Shown piece by piece: positions 44,156 to 54,693 of a stretch of DNA of 64,000 nt. Within the stretch, counting starts at the first letter, position 1. Every line of letters begins with the position of its first letter. The notes beneath the pieces are model-generated. The model was not told the DNA's origin. It was given only the letters and a program-made list of their open reading frames with translations, and ran no database searches. This DNA is from Alternaria dauci (Eukaryota; Ascomycota; Dothideomycetes; Pleosporales; Pleosporaceae). The translations under genes and the position numbers were made by a program. Location: positions 3,906,001 to 3,970,000 of the forward strand of contig NC_091273.1 in NCBI RefSeq assembly GCF_042100115.1, read 5' to 3'.

Positions 44156-45778
44156 CTAGCTGGACCAGAACCAGCCGCTGCTCTTCTTCCTCTCCGCATT
44201 CTTTGGCTCAGCCTGCGCTGATTGCGTATCATGGAATGCCCTCCAAGGATCGCGCTGCGGTTCGTCATGTCCTTGGCCACGCTGGGTATGGACAGTCTCT
44301 GAGCTCTCTTCTCGCCCATCAGCGAAGCGCTTCTTTAGAACCACTTTGGTTGTAATAGAGCCGTCAGACGCCACGGTTCGCTCGGTCGTCGTAAGGGTGG
44401 AAAGGATTGAAGGCTTGGCCTCGGTTATCTGCTCAGCGATCGTAGATGAGACCGACATGTGCCCGGGTGCTGAGGCTGGGCCCCGCGACACAGCGTCCAT
44501 ACGCTCGTAAGCATCCATCTCAGTCTCTGCGTCCTCTTCGTCTCTCTCATGTGCCGCGTCCAAAACAGTATTGTACGTGTCACGTCTGACCGTGTCGGCG
44601 AAGGGGAACCGGTCCTGCTTCGGTGTGGGAGGGTCGTCGTGCTGGTCTTCGTGATCGTGGCTGTACTCGTAGCTCGGCTCGTCGAAGGCGGCGAAGTGAG
44701 GGCAGCTTGGTTGCTCACCGCGATCCACGGTTTCTTGCAGCTGGTGTTGGGTGATCAGAATCTTGCCATGGACCCAGTAGTTGTCCGATGCATCGGCATC
44801 CGTGCCTGCAGGACAAGTGGGCTCTGATGCATCCTGCAGTGCCTCGTTGGGCTCTTGGGGCAACGGCATCTTCCTTCTGTCCCAAGCCTTTGGCTCGTGG
44901 CCCCTCATGCAGTGTGGAGATTCGGCCTGTTCGGCTCGTAGGAGATCTTCGTACGCCGCTTGCCAAGGCACGCCGGCCTTGTTCATCTCGCGGCTCTGCT
45001 CGAGTGCGCGCGGTGAATAAGCAGCGTCATGGATCTGCGATGCATCTGTGGGCGGCGGCCATTGCCAGGATTTTGACCATGTCCACACCCGAGGCTTGCT
45101 GTCATGTGGTCGAGATTCGCTGTGGTTTGTGAACTTGGCAACGTCCGCCACGGGGTCGTCCCAAGCCTTGTCGTTGAACTCGTCGGCCAGTCTTCTGGCC
45201 TCTGCCTGCAAGCGCAGCAGTTTTTCCAATTGCATCCAATCCCCGGCCCCCTCTTCGTCAGTGGCTGCCGGGGAGCCCTTGTCATCGGTATCAAAAGGTC
45301 GCGGAAAGCCCCAGTCCCACGACCATCCCCACTCCTGGCCCTTCTCGTTGGCCACTTTTTCGATGAGACCAGCATCGTTGCGTCGTACAACCTGCAGCTC
45401 ATCGCTCTTTGTCGCAGCGCCAAGTATTTCTCTTCGTACATCGTCGGCTCTGCGGTCGAGCTGCATCAGCGTTTCGCTATTGCGCAACACAGCCTGAACG
45501 TCGCCAACCCTGAACAGCTCTCGGCCTTCATTTCGCAGCTCAGCAATGTCAGCTTCAATGTCGCGAAGCTTGGCGCACTGTTTTTCGTCGGCCTTGCCAA
45601 AAAGACACTGCTCGCGCGCGAGATGCGCGTTGTTGTAGTTGGCGATAGTGGCGGGCAGCGTGAAGACGGTGTTGAGAAGCGACGAGACCTGGGAATCGGC
45701 GAAGCGCCGGAAGGCGATGAAGGGGTTGTCTTCGGGTCGCGTGTGATGGCGTCGATTATCGTCGTTGTTGCTCGCCAT
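44156..45778 (-). CDS. conserved-looking fungal protein of unknown function
   Basis: A single exon of 540 residues from ATG 45778 (MASNNDDNRRHHTRPEDNPF). Visible parts: a helical N-terminus (IAFRRFADSQVSSLLNTVFT), a charged helical segment near 70-130 (KLRDIEADIAELRNEGRELF), Trp-rich patches (GWSWDWGFPRPFD, VWTWSKSWQWPPP) and a C-terminal block TTERTVASDGSITTKVVLKK ending FADGREESSETV. Repeating Trp/Phe/Pro patches with a DGS-type C-terminal block recall the HAX1/MLF-like layout, but the link is weak. No signal peptide or membrane segment. Strongly biased codon use and a long open frame argue for a real gene. In-frame codons upstream to 45922 start from a non-ATG codon. Confidence 0.75.
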   Translation of the reverse strand: MASNNDDNRRHHTRPEDNPFIAFRRFADSQVSSLLNTVFTLPATIANYNNAHLAREQCLFGKADEKQCAKLRDIEADIAELRNEGRELFRVGDVQAVLRNSETLMQLDRRADDVRREILGAATKSDELQVVRRNDAGLIEKVANEKGQEWGWSWDWGFPRPFDTDDKGSPAATDEEGAGDWMQLEKLLRLQAEARRLADEFNDKAWDDPVADVAKFTNHSESRPHDSKPRVWTWSKSWQWPPPTDASQIHDAAYSPRALEQSREMNKAGVPWQAAYEDLLRAEQAESPHCMRGHEPKAWDRRKMPLPQEPNEALQDASEPTCPAGTDADASDNYWVHGKILITQHQLQETVDRGEQPSCPHFAAFDEPSYEYSHDHEDQHDDPPTPKQDRFPFADTVRRDTYNTVLDAAHERDEEDAETEMDAYERMDAVSRGPASAPGHMSVSSTIAEQITEAKPSILSTLTTTERTVASDGSITTKVVLKKRFADGREESSETVHTQRGQGHDEPQRDPWRAFHDTQSAQAEPKNAERKKSSGWFWSS

Positions 45779-46876
45779 ACTGTGCTTGCTGTGAAGTGGG
45801 CATGTGCGTGTCGGTGATGGTGGGGAAGTTGGGGATCGAGGGATGCCTGGAGCGGAGATAGCGGTACCGGTAGGGCACGCAGCACGCGTTACCCAACGCG
45901 TAAAGCACATGCACCCGCCCATGACCGTGGCCGGCAGCTAAACCATCTCGCCCGCACTCAAACACGTCCGACACCGAGCATCGTGAGCATGCACCCATCT
46001 CGCGCGAGCTAGTCTCTTTGCTTCTCACCATGCAGTCGGCCTCTCTTCATCTATTCTTACTCTCCCCAAGCAATGCACTGCCATTTACCCCACATGTGCT
46101 GAGCCGGCTATGACGGTGCTCCAAGATATGCCAGGCCTTTCGCCATGTACACTCGCATGTACAATCCGTATGCACAACCAAGTCGCATCTAGCCGTCAGC
46201 TCTCAACATGCATCCCCCCAGGACCACCTACGTAGTAAAACTGCATTTGGGTGTTGCATCGCAATTAAGGCATAATCTTGGCTTTCTTGGGATCTGCGTG
46301 ACTTCGGGATCCTCTCGGCAATCTACGCAGGAGCCCGGCCTCAACACCATGTCGACGACATCGCCAACAGCACCATGAACCCCACCACGAGCATCGCCAT
46401 TCTTTGCGTGAGACAAACGCGTAAGGCTCTGACCAAGCAACGCCGTAGTCGGTATATTCACAGCCATATCACTCTAGCACTGCCTACGATCGGCACGTTT
46501 TCGGCTTACCGCCCACCGCCAGCCAAGCAGCCAAGTCCCTGGCACGCAAAGACAAACGACTTCAAGGCCTTAGATCGCCCCGGCCTAGAGCCGCACTGCC
46601 AATTGGTAGGGCTGCCCTGTCAGGGCAGCCAAACAAAACGCCTGTTTCTGGTGCCCCATGATAGCACTCCACGCTCCAGCGACACACTGTGCGTCATCCC
46701 AAGCGGAATCGGGAAGGGCAATCCCCGTCCGTGACTCTTTTCACTCCTGTGCCATTCCTACTAGGGTCTTATCGACCAGCGATCCCATACCCACATTTCC
46801 TGTTTCTGTTCTGGTGAATATGTTTTGAAGTGCTGTGTCAAAAGGCTAGGCACGTTACACGAGGTCTGGGATGACT
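45779..46876. other. intergenic
   Basis: No supported gene in about 1.1 kb. A 119-codon open frame at 46375-46734 has no family resemblance and poor coding character. GCCCTGTCAGGGC-like short palindrome near 46611-46624. Confidence 0.45.
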
Positions 46877-46884
46877 GTATAAGA
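46877..46884 (+). promoter_or_regulatory. possible TATA box of the cysteine-rich secreted gene
   Basis: The sequence tgtataag at about 46876-46883 is the best TATA-like element upstream of the start codon at 47219 and would place transcription start near 46905, giving a leader of about 310 nt. Confidence 0.35.
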
Positions 46885-46950
46885 AGCGAGAGCAAACGCC
46901 CCGTCCCAAACTCATCTCACAACACATTCAGCTTCTCATTCCACAATCTC

Positions 46951-47052
46951 AACCGCACTTCTAATCCAACGCCCCACAACCATCTACTCAGCAGCAATAT
47001 CAACCGGACTTTTAGTTCAACGCCCCACCACCATCTACTCAGCAGCAATATA
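46951..47052 (+). repeat. two tandem copies of a 51-bp unit in the leader region
   Basis: Units 46951-47001 and 47002-47052 share aacgccccac and catctactcagcagcaatat and differ at a few positions (for example cgcacttctaatcc against cggacttttagttc). The copies lie in the presumed 5' untranslated region of the secreted protein gene at 47219. Confidence 0.85.
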
Positions 47053-47218
47053 CGACATCTGCGCTATTGCTACAATACCGACTCCGATATTTCCGAATTC
47101 TGCTGTCCTCTCTCCCATAAAGTCTGCAAACTTCGCGACGACACCAACCGCAACCGCATCACAACCTCTTTAGCATTTCAAAGCCTCTTCAACACCACTT
47201 CAACATCACTTCGCCAAC

Positions 47219-47422
47219 ATGCGCTTCTCCATCATCATTGCCACCTTCCTCGCTAGCATTGCTGTCGCTATGCCCGATCCTCCCCCCCAGGGCTACTCTG
47301 GACCCTGCGAGAAAAACAACTGTGGTGTCGATGGCAAGGTTTGCTCAGGTGGTGCTATTTGTGTGGGGTGGCCCAACCTGGATCCCGCCCTGAGGAAAGG
47401 CTGCACTTGCAGCCGTGGTTAA
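47219..47422 (+). CDS. small cysteine-rich secreted protein
   Basis: A 67-residue open frame with a clear signal peptide (MRFSIIIATFLASIAVAM) and a mature part of about 50 residues holding six cysteines (PC, NC, VC, IC, GC, TC), enough for three disulfides. It starts PDPPPQGYSGPC and ends GCTCSRG. Small size, secretion and even cysteine number fit the definition of an effector candidate or a secreted defence-type peptide of a plant-associated fungus; neither role is shown. The upstream region is CA-rich, as fungal leaders often are, and carries a 51-bp tandem repeat. No intron. A hAT-like MITE lies 115 bp past the stop. Confidence 0.75.
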   Translation: MRFSIIIATFLASIAVAMPDPPPQGYSGPCEKNNCGVDGKVCSGGAICVGWPNLDPALRKGCTCSRG

Positions 47423-47528
47423 ACGTCTGGATTGAGATTTGGAGTCACAGACGATTATGTGTACGCAACACCGCATCGCAACGGGAACCCAGCTAATGCC
47501 GAGCAGACGAATTAATAATCGGGGCGCA

Positions 47529-47536
47529 CTATATAC
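47529..47536 (+). repeat. left 8-bp target-site duplication
   Basis: CTATATAC, repeated at 47739-47746 on the far side of the MITE. Confidence 0.85.
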
Positions 47537-47738
47537 CAGACTTGTCAACAATCAAGCCAAGCTGCAATCAAGCTGGATGTGGCCCCTGCTCACTAGCGGC
47601 CTAGAATACATAGGTATAGCTATACCTAAATAGAGGGATGGCACGTCTCTTTAATAGGCCCGTGGGTGATCGACAAGGCTAATGAGCAGGGACCACATTC
47701 AGCTTGATTGCAGCTTGGCTTGATTGTTGACAAGTCTG
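47537..47738. mobile_element. 202-bp hAT-like MITE with 8-bp target duplication
   Basis: The element starts CAGACTTGTCAAC and ends with its reverse complement. The first 39 bases of each arm match perfectly and the arms continue to about 60 bp with three differences, all of C/T or G/A type. The direct repeat CTATATAC flanks it on both sides (47529-47536 and 47739-47746). An 8-bp target duplication with CAG..CTG ends is the signature of the hAT superfamily. The centre contains a palindrome AGGTATAGCTATACCT near 47611-47626, so the whole element can fold into one hairpin. It is too short to code for a transposase, so it must have been moved by another element. Confidence 0.9.
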
Positions 47739-47746
47739 CTATATAC
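47739..47746 (+). repeat. right 8-bp target-site duplication
   Basis: CTATATAC, identical to 47529-47536. Confidence 0.85.
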
Positions 47747-49150
47747 TAGTTTTGTTTAGCAGAGATGTACTATGAATGAATAATGAATCCGAGTTCTTTC
47801 AGAGACTTTGACTTGCTGTCATGCTGGCACTGCCAATGAGTGGAAAACAAGTCTAATCATCGCGCACAGGATGATGACCTCTATTTTTCACAGACTATGG
47901 AGTTGGCTGGGACGTGCTACATTAGGCTTAGCCCTATTGCGCTGCTGTGACCATATATCCGCCATCCTCTTTGTACCGAGGTACTCCTACTCATGCTACG
48001 ACACTCTAAATGCTAACAACTGACTACTGCTCGATAGGAGCCCTTCACACCAGATTTCTGACCCGACATCGTCCCGGATCCTCTAATACCTACCATCGAC
48101 GACATACGACGAGTCAAGGTCAAAGTAGATCTGCACGATACCCTGGACAGCCATCTTCACTCTAAAGACTCGGAATCATAGTTTATATGTTTCAGCTTCT
48201 TTTCAGACTCATCATAGTCAACGTACACAACCATTTTAAGCCACCCACCGATTTCGAGATGTTTTAGAGACCTTCCAAATGATACACATCCACTTCTGTT
48301 CGATGACAGCGATGGACAATGACGACCATACCAGATCAGCGCAACACCAAGTCCTTCAGAGCCTCTCTTCCCCGGATAGAAGGCACAATTCAATCTAATC
48401 CTTCCCCGGATATCCCACCCCATATCTCACTCCACAGCGGCTGAAATGCCCCTGATACCGTGTGATCGCTTCCCGCCCCACGTCCATCAATCTGCATTTC
48501 CCACGAATAGACACAACCACATACTCAGTACACATCCTTCTCACACCGGCAATACGCACAAGTACGATATCAGATCCCAGAGGATCGGAAACGCGCTCCC
48601 GTGACGCAACTCCGTAGCGCACACGCAGGGATCGGTTGTTGTGGCATATTGCATTTAACCGCGATTAAAGGGGCCAAGCTGGCTGTAGACAACTTTAAGA
48701 CGGTGCTAAGGAGGACAAGAACCGGCGCCGGAAGCTTCATTTAGATTAATGGGAGGCAACGTTGTTTCGTCGTTTATACTGCATTGGGTAAGCAAAGGGT
48801 GCGCTTGGCATAGAGGCTGATCGACGACGTGCATGCACCGTGGTGCGTTAGATGAATCTTCCGGAGCTTGCTGCGTATTGGCAGATTTCCTGGAGCTAAT
48901 GCAATATTCTCCATAATGACGGGGGACGAGGCGCAGAAGGAGCCGAGGTCGGTATGGTATACGGATATTGTTCGTAATGAGAGGGAGTGTGGGGAGAGCG
49001 CTAATTTTGTCCTGCAATATCTGCATAGGGCCGAGGAAAATGGGAATTTGGTATAAGAAGGCGGAGGCTTGGAAAGAAGATTAAGGTATCCAGTCACTTA
49101 CGTTCCTTACAGCTCCCAGGTCAAGTAACAGTCAATAAACCAATTTCACC

Positions 49151-50305
49151 ATGAAGCTTTCTCTCGTCACCATCTTGTCTGCCACCGCGCTGGTTTCGGC
49201 TGCACCCTTCGCTGAGCCCGAACCTTTTCTCGATGAGCGCCAGGCTGCTCAGAGCATCGATGCTGCGATGAAGGCAAAGGGCAGGAAGTACTTCGGTACC
49301 TGCTCTGACCCAGGCCGCTTCAACAGTGGACAGAATGGTGCCATTATCAAGGCAAATTTTGGTCAAATCACACCTGAGAACTCGTGAGTCTCATCGAACT
49401 CCGAAGCAAGATATATGGAAAGCTGACTGTTGGACAGCATGAAGTGGGATGCGACTGAACCCCAGCGTGGCTCGTTCAACTTTGGCACTGCCGACCAGAC
49501 CGCCAAGTTCGCAAAGGACAACGGCAAGCTCCTTCGCGGTCATACCACCGTCTGGCACTCGCAGCTGCCCAGCTGGGTTTCGTCGATCAGAGACAAGGCC
49601 ACGTTGACCACCGTCATGCAGAACCACATCAACTCTTTGATGGGCCGCTACAAGGGCCAGGTCTATGCCTGGGATGTTATCAACGAGATGGTGCGTACAC
49701 CCTCACAGTCAGGATGCATCCAGAACGCGTACTGACTGTCCTGCAGTTCGAAGAGAATGGCAATTTCCGTGCCAGTGTCTTTTACAACGTCCTCGGTGAG
49801 GACTTTGTCCGCATTGCATTTGAGACAGCCAAGGCTGCAGACCCGGATGCTAAGCGTTATATCAACGACTACAAGTAAGCACAGCCTCTAACACTGAATG
49901 TTCTTGTGCTAATGACCGCCCAGCCTGGACCAAGCTTCTTACGCAAAGACCCAGGCCATGGTCAGAAACGTAAAGAAGTGGATCGCCGCCGGCATCCCCA
50001 TCGACGGCATCGGCTCCCAGGGTCACTTGCAATCCGGCCAGGGCGCCAACGCTCCAGCTGCCATGGCCGCGCTCTGCGGAGCAGCCCCCGAGTGTGCGCT
50101 CACCGAAGTCGACATCCAGAACGCCCAGCAATCCGACTGGACCAACGTCGTCAAGGCTTGCTTGAACCAGAGCAACTGTGTTGGCATCACCGTCTGGGGC
50201 GTCCGCGACTCCGACTCCTGGAGGCCTCAGGGCAACCCGCTTCTGTTCGACTCCAGCTACAAGCCCAAAACTGCTTACAATACTGTTCTTGCTGCTCTGC
50301 AGTAA
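49151..50305 (+). CDS. endo-1,4-beta-xylanase, GH10
   Basis: Exons 49151-49383, 49438-49690, 49747-49874 and 49924-50305 give 331 residues; all phases close. The signal peptide [19 protein letters not shown] and a short propeptide precede the GH10 barrel. The acid/base glutamate is E161 in WDVINEM and the nucleophile is E266 in LTEVDIQ, both in standard context; TTVWHSQLP and GSQGHL are further GH10 marks. It should cut the xylan backbone of plant cell walls outside the cell. No carbohydrate-binding module is attached. The second intron follows the acid/base residue by one codon. Length and intron layout are ordinary for fungal GH10 enzymes. Confidence 0.96.
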
Positions 50306-50428
50306 GCCCGTCGTATCCCATCGAGGGAGGGCAATTCTCTATATATCTTTTCGATCGTTGTTGGGGAGTATGTACATATACTGAGGGAATAAAGAGAGCT
50401 CCTTGTCTATGCATCCTGATGCTTCATT

Positions 50429-52762
50429 TCAGTCCATCTTGCTCTCTCGTCCAGTAAGGACGCTATCCTTCTGCGCGGTCTTCAACGCCTTGATGATACT
50501 AACACCGGCATTCGCGCTTGCACCCACGTCAGCTTGTTTCGTCCAGAACATGTCGGCCGCAATGATGCGAATACTCTTTCGCCTCTCCCGCTCGGCCACA
50601 TCAAGATGCGACTTCTTCTGTGCGTTTGCCTCGAGCTCATCCAGGTGTTTCTTTCTCCTCGCATACCGTTCAGCCCTCTCCTTCCGCGTTTGCTCAGAAC
50701 CAATCCTAGATAAAGCAAATCGCACGGCAGCCCTAAAGCCCATGAATATATGCTCTGAGATAAGGACGGTGAGTGGGAGACTAGCCCATGTACTCAAGCC
50801 AAAATAATCGGCAAGGAGCCGCTGGCTACCAAACATGTGAACGATGGCGGCACTGCTGACACTGCCTAGCCATGTCAATGACTCTAAACTAGCCACCCAT
50901 GGTCCGATGCCGTCGCTACGTGTCGCATGAGGACGCTGATGTTCAACGCAGATCTTTAGGAAGTCGGACCGTAACTCGAACCAGTTGTTGATGAAGAAGC
51001 CAATTGGTACCAGAGGCCACACTGGGCTAAAGAGTGCGAGGTAACCAAATTGGATGACCATTTCTGCAATGTCTTCCTGGACATTGTATTGTGGCCTCAA
51101 CGCTTGCCTCCTCGTGCGGCGCAGAAAGCGAGATTCGGCAGGGTCTTCGTCCATAGGACCTGCGTATATCTCGCTCCTCCGCTTATTTGCTCTTTTAGCT
51201 TGCCGGTCGCGCCACCATTGCTTTAGTTGCGTCTTCAACCAGGGTACCCCAAGCTCTTCTATTGCGCCGGACACCTGTCCAGTAACGGTGAGTGCTATGA
51301 CTTCGTTGCGCAGCCGGTCAGGGTCGGCCCTGAATATCAGCTTCGACCTATTTTGGGCGCCTAGTGTCGCATCGATGACGTGCTGCAACAGGGGCACGAT
51401 TTTGTCGCCAAAAGGTACGTACACGAATGCCGTGAGGAGAATTGGAAGGTAATTTGTGATCGAGTTGAGCACAAAGATCTTCTGTGTCAGCGACATTTCG
51501 TAATGATCATCTGTTCGATGGTTCTCGTATTCTGTCAATGCGGTAGCAATGTCTTCCAGCAGGTTTGTCGCATATGGTAAGAATATGGCAAGAAGAACAG
51601 TGGGTAGGTACTCCTGGATCGCCATTAGGATTACTCGGCAATGATGTGAAACAGAGTACTTACCAGATAGAACTTGTAAGGCCCTCCGTATGCTTCCCCG
51701 ATATATGTCTCAATAGTGAAGACGAAAGCGATGAGAACCCCGAGTAGCAGAGCACTGACGAGGACGAATGGTATGACGACGAGCTGTCGCACAATCCTCT
51801 TCCACCTTGGGAAGACCTGTCGTTTTCTCCCGGCGGAGTCGATAATCTCTTGCTCATAGCGAAACTGCGGGCGGTTCACCTTGAGATCGCCTACTCCTCG
51901 TACGTTCCATCGAATAGCGAGGTCGGTCTGCTTGATCTTCCAATACTCCAAGAACACTGTGCACCAGACACCAATGAGCATTGCAAAGAGGAGAGAGTAT
52001 TTCGGTAGGAATGCCCAGGCAAATATACCAGCAGCACACGGAAATGCCAAAGAGCGGAAGTAAGTCTGAATGAAGGCGAAGTAGAAGGCAACTTTGGCGC
52101 CCCACAGATCACGGATTCGATCTAGGTCGGCTGGTTCCAAAAACATACGTGTGCTCAAATGCGCCAGCAATGCGCGGTTCGCGCCTTGGTTGTGCAATGG
52201 GAAGATGGAAGTCACATTTTCCCATGGGCGAAAGCCTGGAGTGATACCTGCGCCTCCAAACTCCTTGCGCCAGTTGACGAGGTGATACATTGCCAGCAGG
52301 TCCTCAGCCTCGAAAGCTGCGCTGACTACTGTTTTTGCAGTGCCACCAGGATGATGTTTAGTGATACCATACAGCCAGTCTTTGACTCTGCCAAAAAATC
52401 CGGTAAGTTTTGTGCTGGGACAGATTCTCCATGGACAGCTCCACATACCGGGACTTGTAAACAGTGTTGCCAAGCAGGTCTCTAGGCGCTTGCACGAATA
52501 CTAGCAATGTTTGGTCGTAACCGGGGCGTACTTCAGTATTAAGGCCTGCACCCTCTAGATCATGCAATAGCGCCTTGCACTCCGCAATCGCGACATCGGC
52601 ATCTGACGGTCGTCAGCTAGCCGCCTCACGGGCGTAGTCACTCAACATACCGACGCTCCCAAAGTCATACACGACGACATACTTGTCGTTGTATGTGATG
52701 TTAGCAAGCTCGGTGTCGTCTCCGAGGGTCGTGTCCGATCTCTGCAAGGGCCTGATTTGCAT
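50429..52762 (-). CDS. IST2: anoctamin/TMEM16 family protein, Ist2-like
   Basis: Exons 52762-52651, 52602-52449, 52387-51664 and 51613-50429 (minus strand) give 724 residues. After a cytoplasmic N-terminal domain of about 150 residues (YVVVYDFGSV, then an alpha/beta fold), the anoctamin core begins around VAFYFAFIQTYFRSLAFPCA and has eight to ten membrane segments (for example VVIPFVLVSALLLGVLIAFV, LPILLTAFVYVPFGD, IAEMVIQFGYLALFSPVWPL). Ist2 tethers cortical ER to the plasma membrane and relatives scramble lipids. The C-terminal tail is basic (KERAERYARRKKHLDELE), as expected for binding PI(4,5)P2, but shorter than the yeast tail. Its stop lies 124 bp from that of the xylanase. Confidence 0.9.
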
Positions 52763-53431
52763 GACCGGAACGGCTTAGAACGATCCAAAAAGCAAGGATG
52801 GAGGTCGAGACTGAGAGAATTAGGGGCCCATAAATGTGGCTGGACGTTTTATAGGTGCAGTCGAAGCGTCGTCAGCATGCCCAGTCGTGGCTGCTGTGGA
52901 GTCGGGTAAGCTTCAGCTTTGTCGCGCATTGGTGATCGCAGGGGCGACCAAAGCTCCTGAATGCCAAACTTAGCAATTCGTGCCGATTGATCCGAAGTCC
53001 TGGGAGAGGAACAATCATCATCTCCAACAACGTATTGGCGTGCAGCAATTGAGACAGGAGTATATCTGCACGATAGGATTGAGATAGAGGAAAACATTAA
53101 GTTTCGGATATCAGAGCGTAGTAAGACGTATGGTTAAACAGCTGGGCACGCTGTCACATGTGTGCGCCCGTTCCAGCCTAGCGCCTGCTGTCGATGACGC
53201 AGGCCCCTTGTCGATCTACGCGTCGACGCGTCTCGACGCGCTTCCATATCAACAATGCTTAACCTTAACAACCCCTTTCTTCGCACTGCTTTTGCATGGT
53301 CCTGCCGACCCAGACTGGGCAATAGAAAGAGGTTTGCATTGTATGACGACCCAGGCGCCAGCAAGTCACACACGTATCTGGCTCACGACGCAACCGTGCG
53401 TAATGACATTGAGGTCAAATCAGAAGAATGA
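52763..53431. other. divergent promoter region
   Basis: No supported gene between IST2 (minus) and the DUF2293 gene (plus). The open frame at 53130-53534 overlaps the DUF2293 gene in another frame. A cgcgtcgacgcgtctcgacgcg stretch near 53220 is locally palindromic. Confidence 0.45.
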
Positions 53432-53947
53432 ATGCCAAAGAATTATGGCTATCTTCCGAAAGGCGACCGGTACAAAACGCTTCACTGCCGCAAGCTTACT
53501 CATGAACAAGGCCGAAAATTGTACGTTGTTATAGATAAGAAGAAATGGAGGATTGGGATTCGTGTCCCTTTGAGTATCCTACACGAGGTTCACGCACAGG
53601 CAAAACAAACGTTGGCTGCCCGCCGCGCTAAAACGGCGCAACGCGATGCTACTCGAATGGCCAAAATAGGTGCTGAATTGGATGTTCAGTTTCCGAAGAT
53701 ACCTGCAGCGGCCAAGGAAAAGGTACTGAGACACGGCTTCAAGAAGCAATCTGGGAGAGGCCACCGGACGAGATTACCGCCATTGCCGCGCAGAGTCTTC
53801 CTTGCTGTCATTGCGCATGTAGGTCGAATACACACCGACTATGATGCTCTATTGAAGAAGAAGGGAAAGATCAGGAAGATTGAAAGAAAAGCTATAAGAG
53901 AAACTATAAGAAAATCTACAAGAAAAGAAATTGAGGCAGAGATGTAG
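53432..53947 (+). CDS. DUF2293 domain protein
   Basis: A single open frame of 171 residues from ATG 53432 (MPKNYGYLPKGDRYKTLHCR). The middle and end match the DUF2293 pattern: FPKIPAAAKEKVLRHGFKKQ, then SGRGHRTRLPPL, then AVIAHVGRIHTDYDALL. The usual SGRVGR core reads SGRGHR here. DUF2293 proteins are common in filamentous fungi and have no established function. The product is very basic with a Lys/Arg-rich tail (RKIERKAIRETIRKSTRKEI), suggesting nucleic acid binding. Members usually carry longer N- or C-terminal parts, so this may be a short or minimal form, or the last exon of a longer gene. Confidence 0.75.
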   Translation: MPKNYGYLPKGDRYKTLHCRKLTHEQGRKLYVVIDKKKWRIGIRVPLSILHEVHAQAKQTLAARRAKTAQRDATRMAKIGAELDVQFPKIPAAAKEKVLRHGFKKQSGRGHRTRLPPLPRRVFLAVIAHVGRIHTDYDALLKKKGKIRKIERKAIRETIRKSTRKEIEAEM

Positions 53948-54693
53948 AGTTGGGGTTACGTCAAGGGTGGGAAGCAAGCACCCTCTGGAGGATCGACTTG
54001 ATCTACGCTTCTTATCGTTCAAGTATGCATGTCAATCCCTACATGTCTGTAGTCTACGTGTGTTCAATTGTTGACCGCAGCCAGATCCGGTACCATGTCT
54101 GACATTCGCTATGAGCAGCGCATGGTGACCACAAGAGGGTGACCAATTGAAATCAAAGCCTCTCCCAGCCGTCGCTTGGCACTGGCACAACGCGATCAAG
54201 ACGAGAGAATTACTGCCGAGGTGGTGGAATGGTACAAGCAGAAACACAGCTACACCCACCAAAACAATCGTGCAGTGACATTGAAGACTAAGGGAATGGA
54301 GCAAACAGGTCTAATCATCTAAGAATAAGTTGAGGGAGAACCGTCAACCTGCTCGTAGTCAATATGAGTACGACAATCTGTTTATGAGCACATTTGAGAG
54401 AGATTTCTTTGTCTCAGCACGAGAACAGTATCGGGACGAGAGGGCATACATATTTGATGAGTCATTCTGGAATTAAAAGTATAAAGTGCAGTTGAAGACC
54501 AAACGCCTATGATATGGTATCGGCTATGCAAGAAAAGACGTTTACAGACTCCGCTCACTCCACGCTATGCCATGATCCAAAGCCTATCTGACGCCCGATT
54601 ATGATACTCCAGCTGCGTAGTAACCTTTGTGCCTATGAAACATGTACAAATCCATGGCTGTTGCCTGTATATCCAGAAAGAAGCCAGCAAACA
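53948..54693. other. intergenic between convergent genes
   Basis: No gene supported in 746 bp. A stretch near 54150-54440 reads partly in phase as charged protein-like sequence but is broken by stops. Nothing else recognised. Confidence 0.45.

Larger units (their letters stand above)
47423..49150. other. intergenic, includes the MITE and the xylanase promoter
   Basis: No supported gene in 1.7 kb. It holds the MITE at 47537-47738 and, near the xylanase start, a TATA-like gtataaga (about 49051-49058). Weak regulatory candidates for the xylanase are tttaacc at 48654-48660 (an XlnR/Xyr1-like GGTTAAA on the minus strand) and GTGGGG at 48989-48994 (a CreA-type core); both are short and could be chance. 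Confidence 0.45.

Noticed and set aside
44788..45817. Open frames of 114-237 codons opposite the conserved unknown gene
   Set aside because: All are antisense to a 540-codon gene with better coding character.
46375..46734. 119-codon open frame
   Set aside because: Poor composition, no domain, no splice or promoter support.
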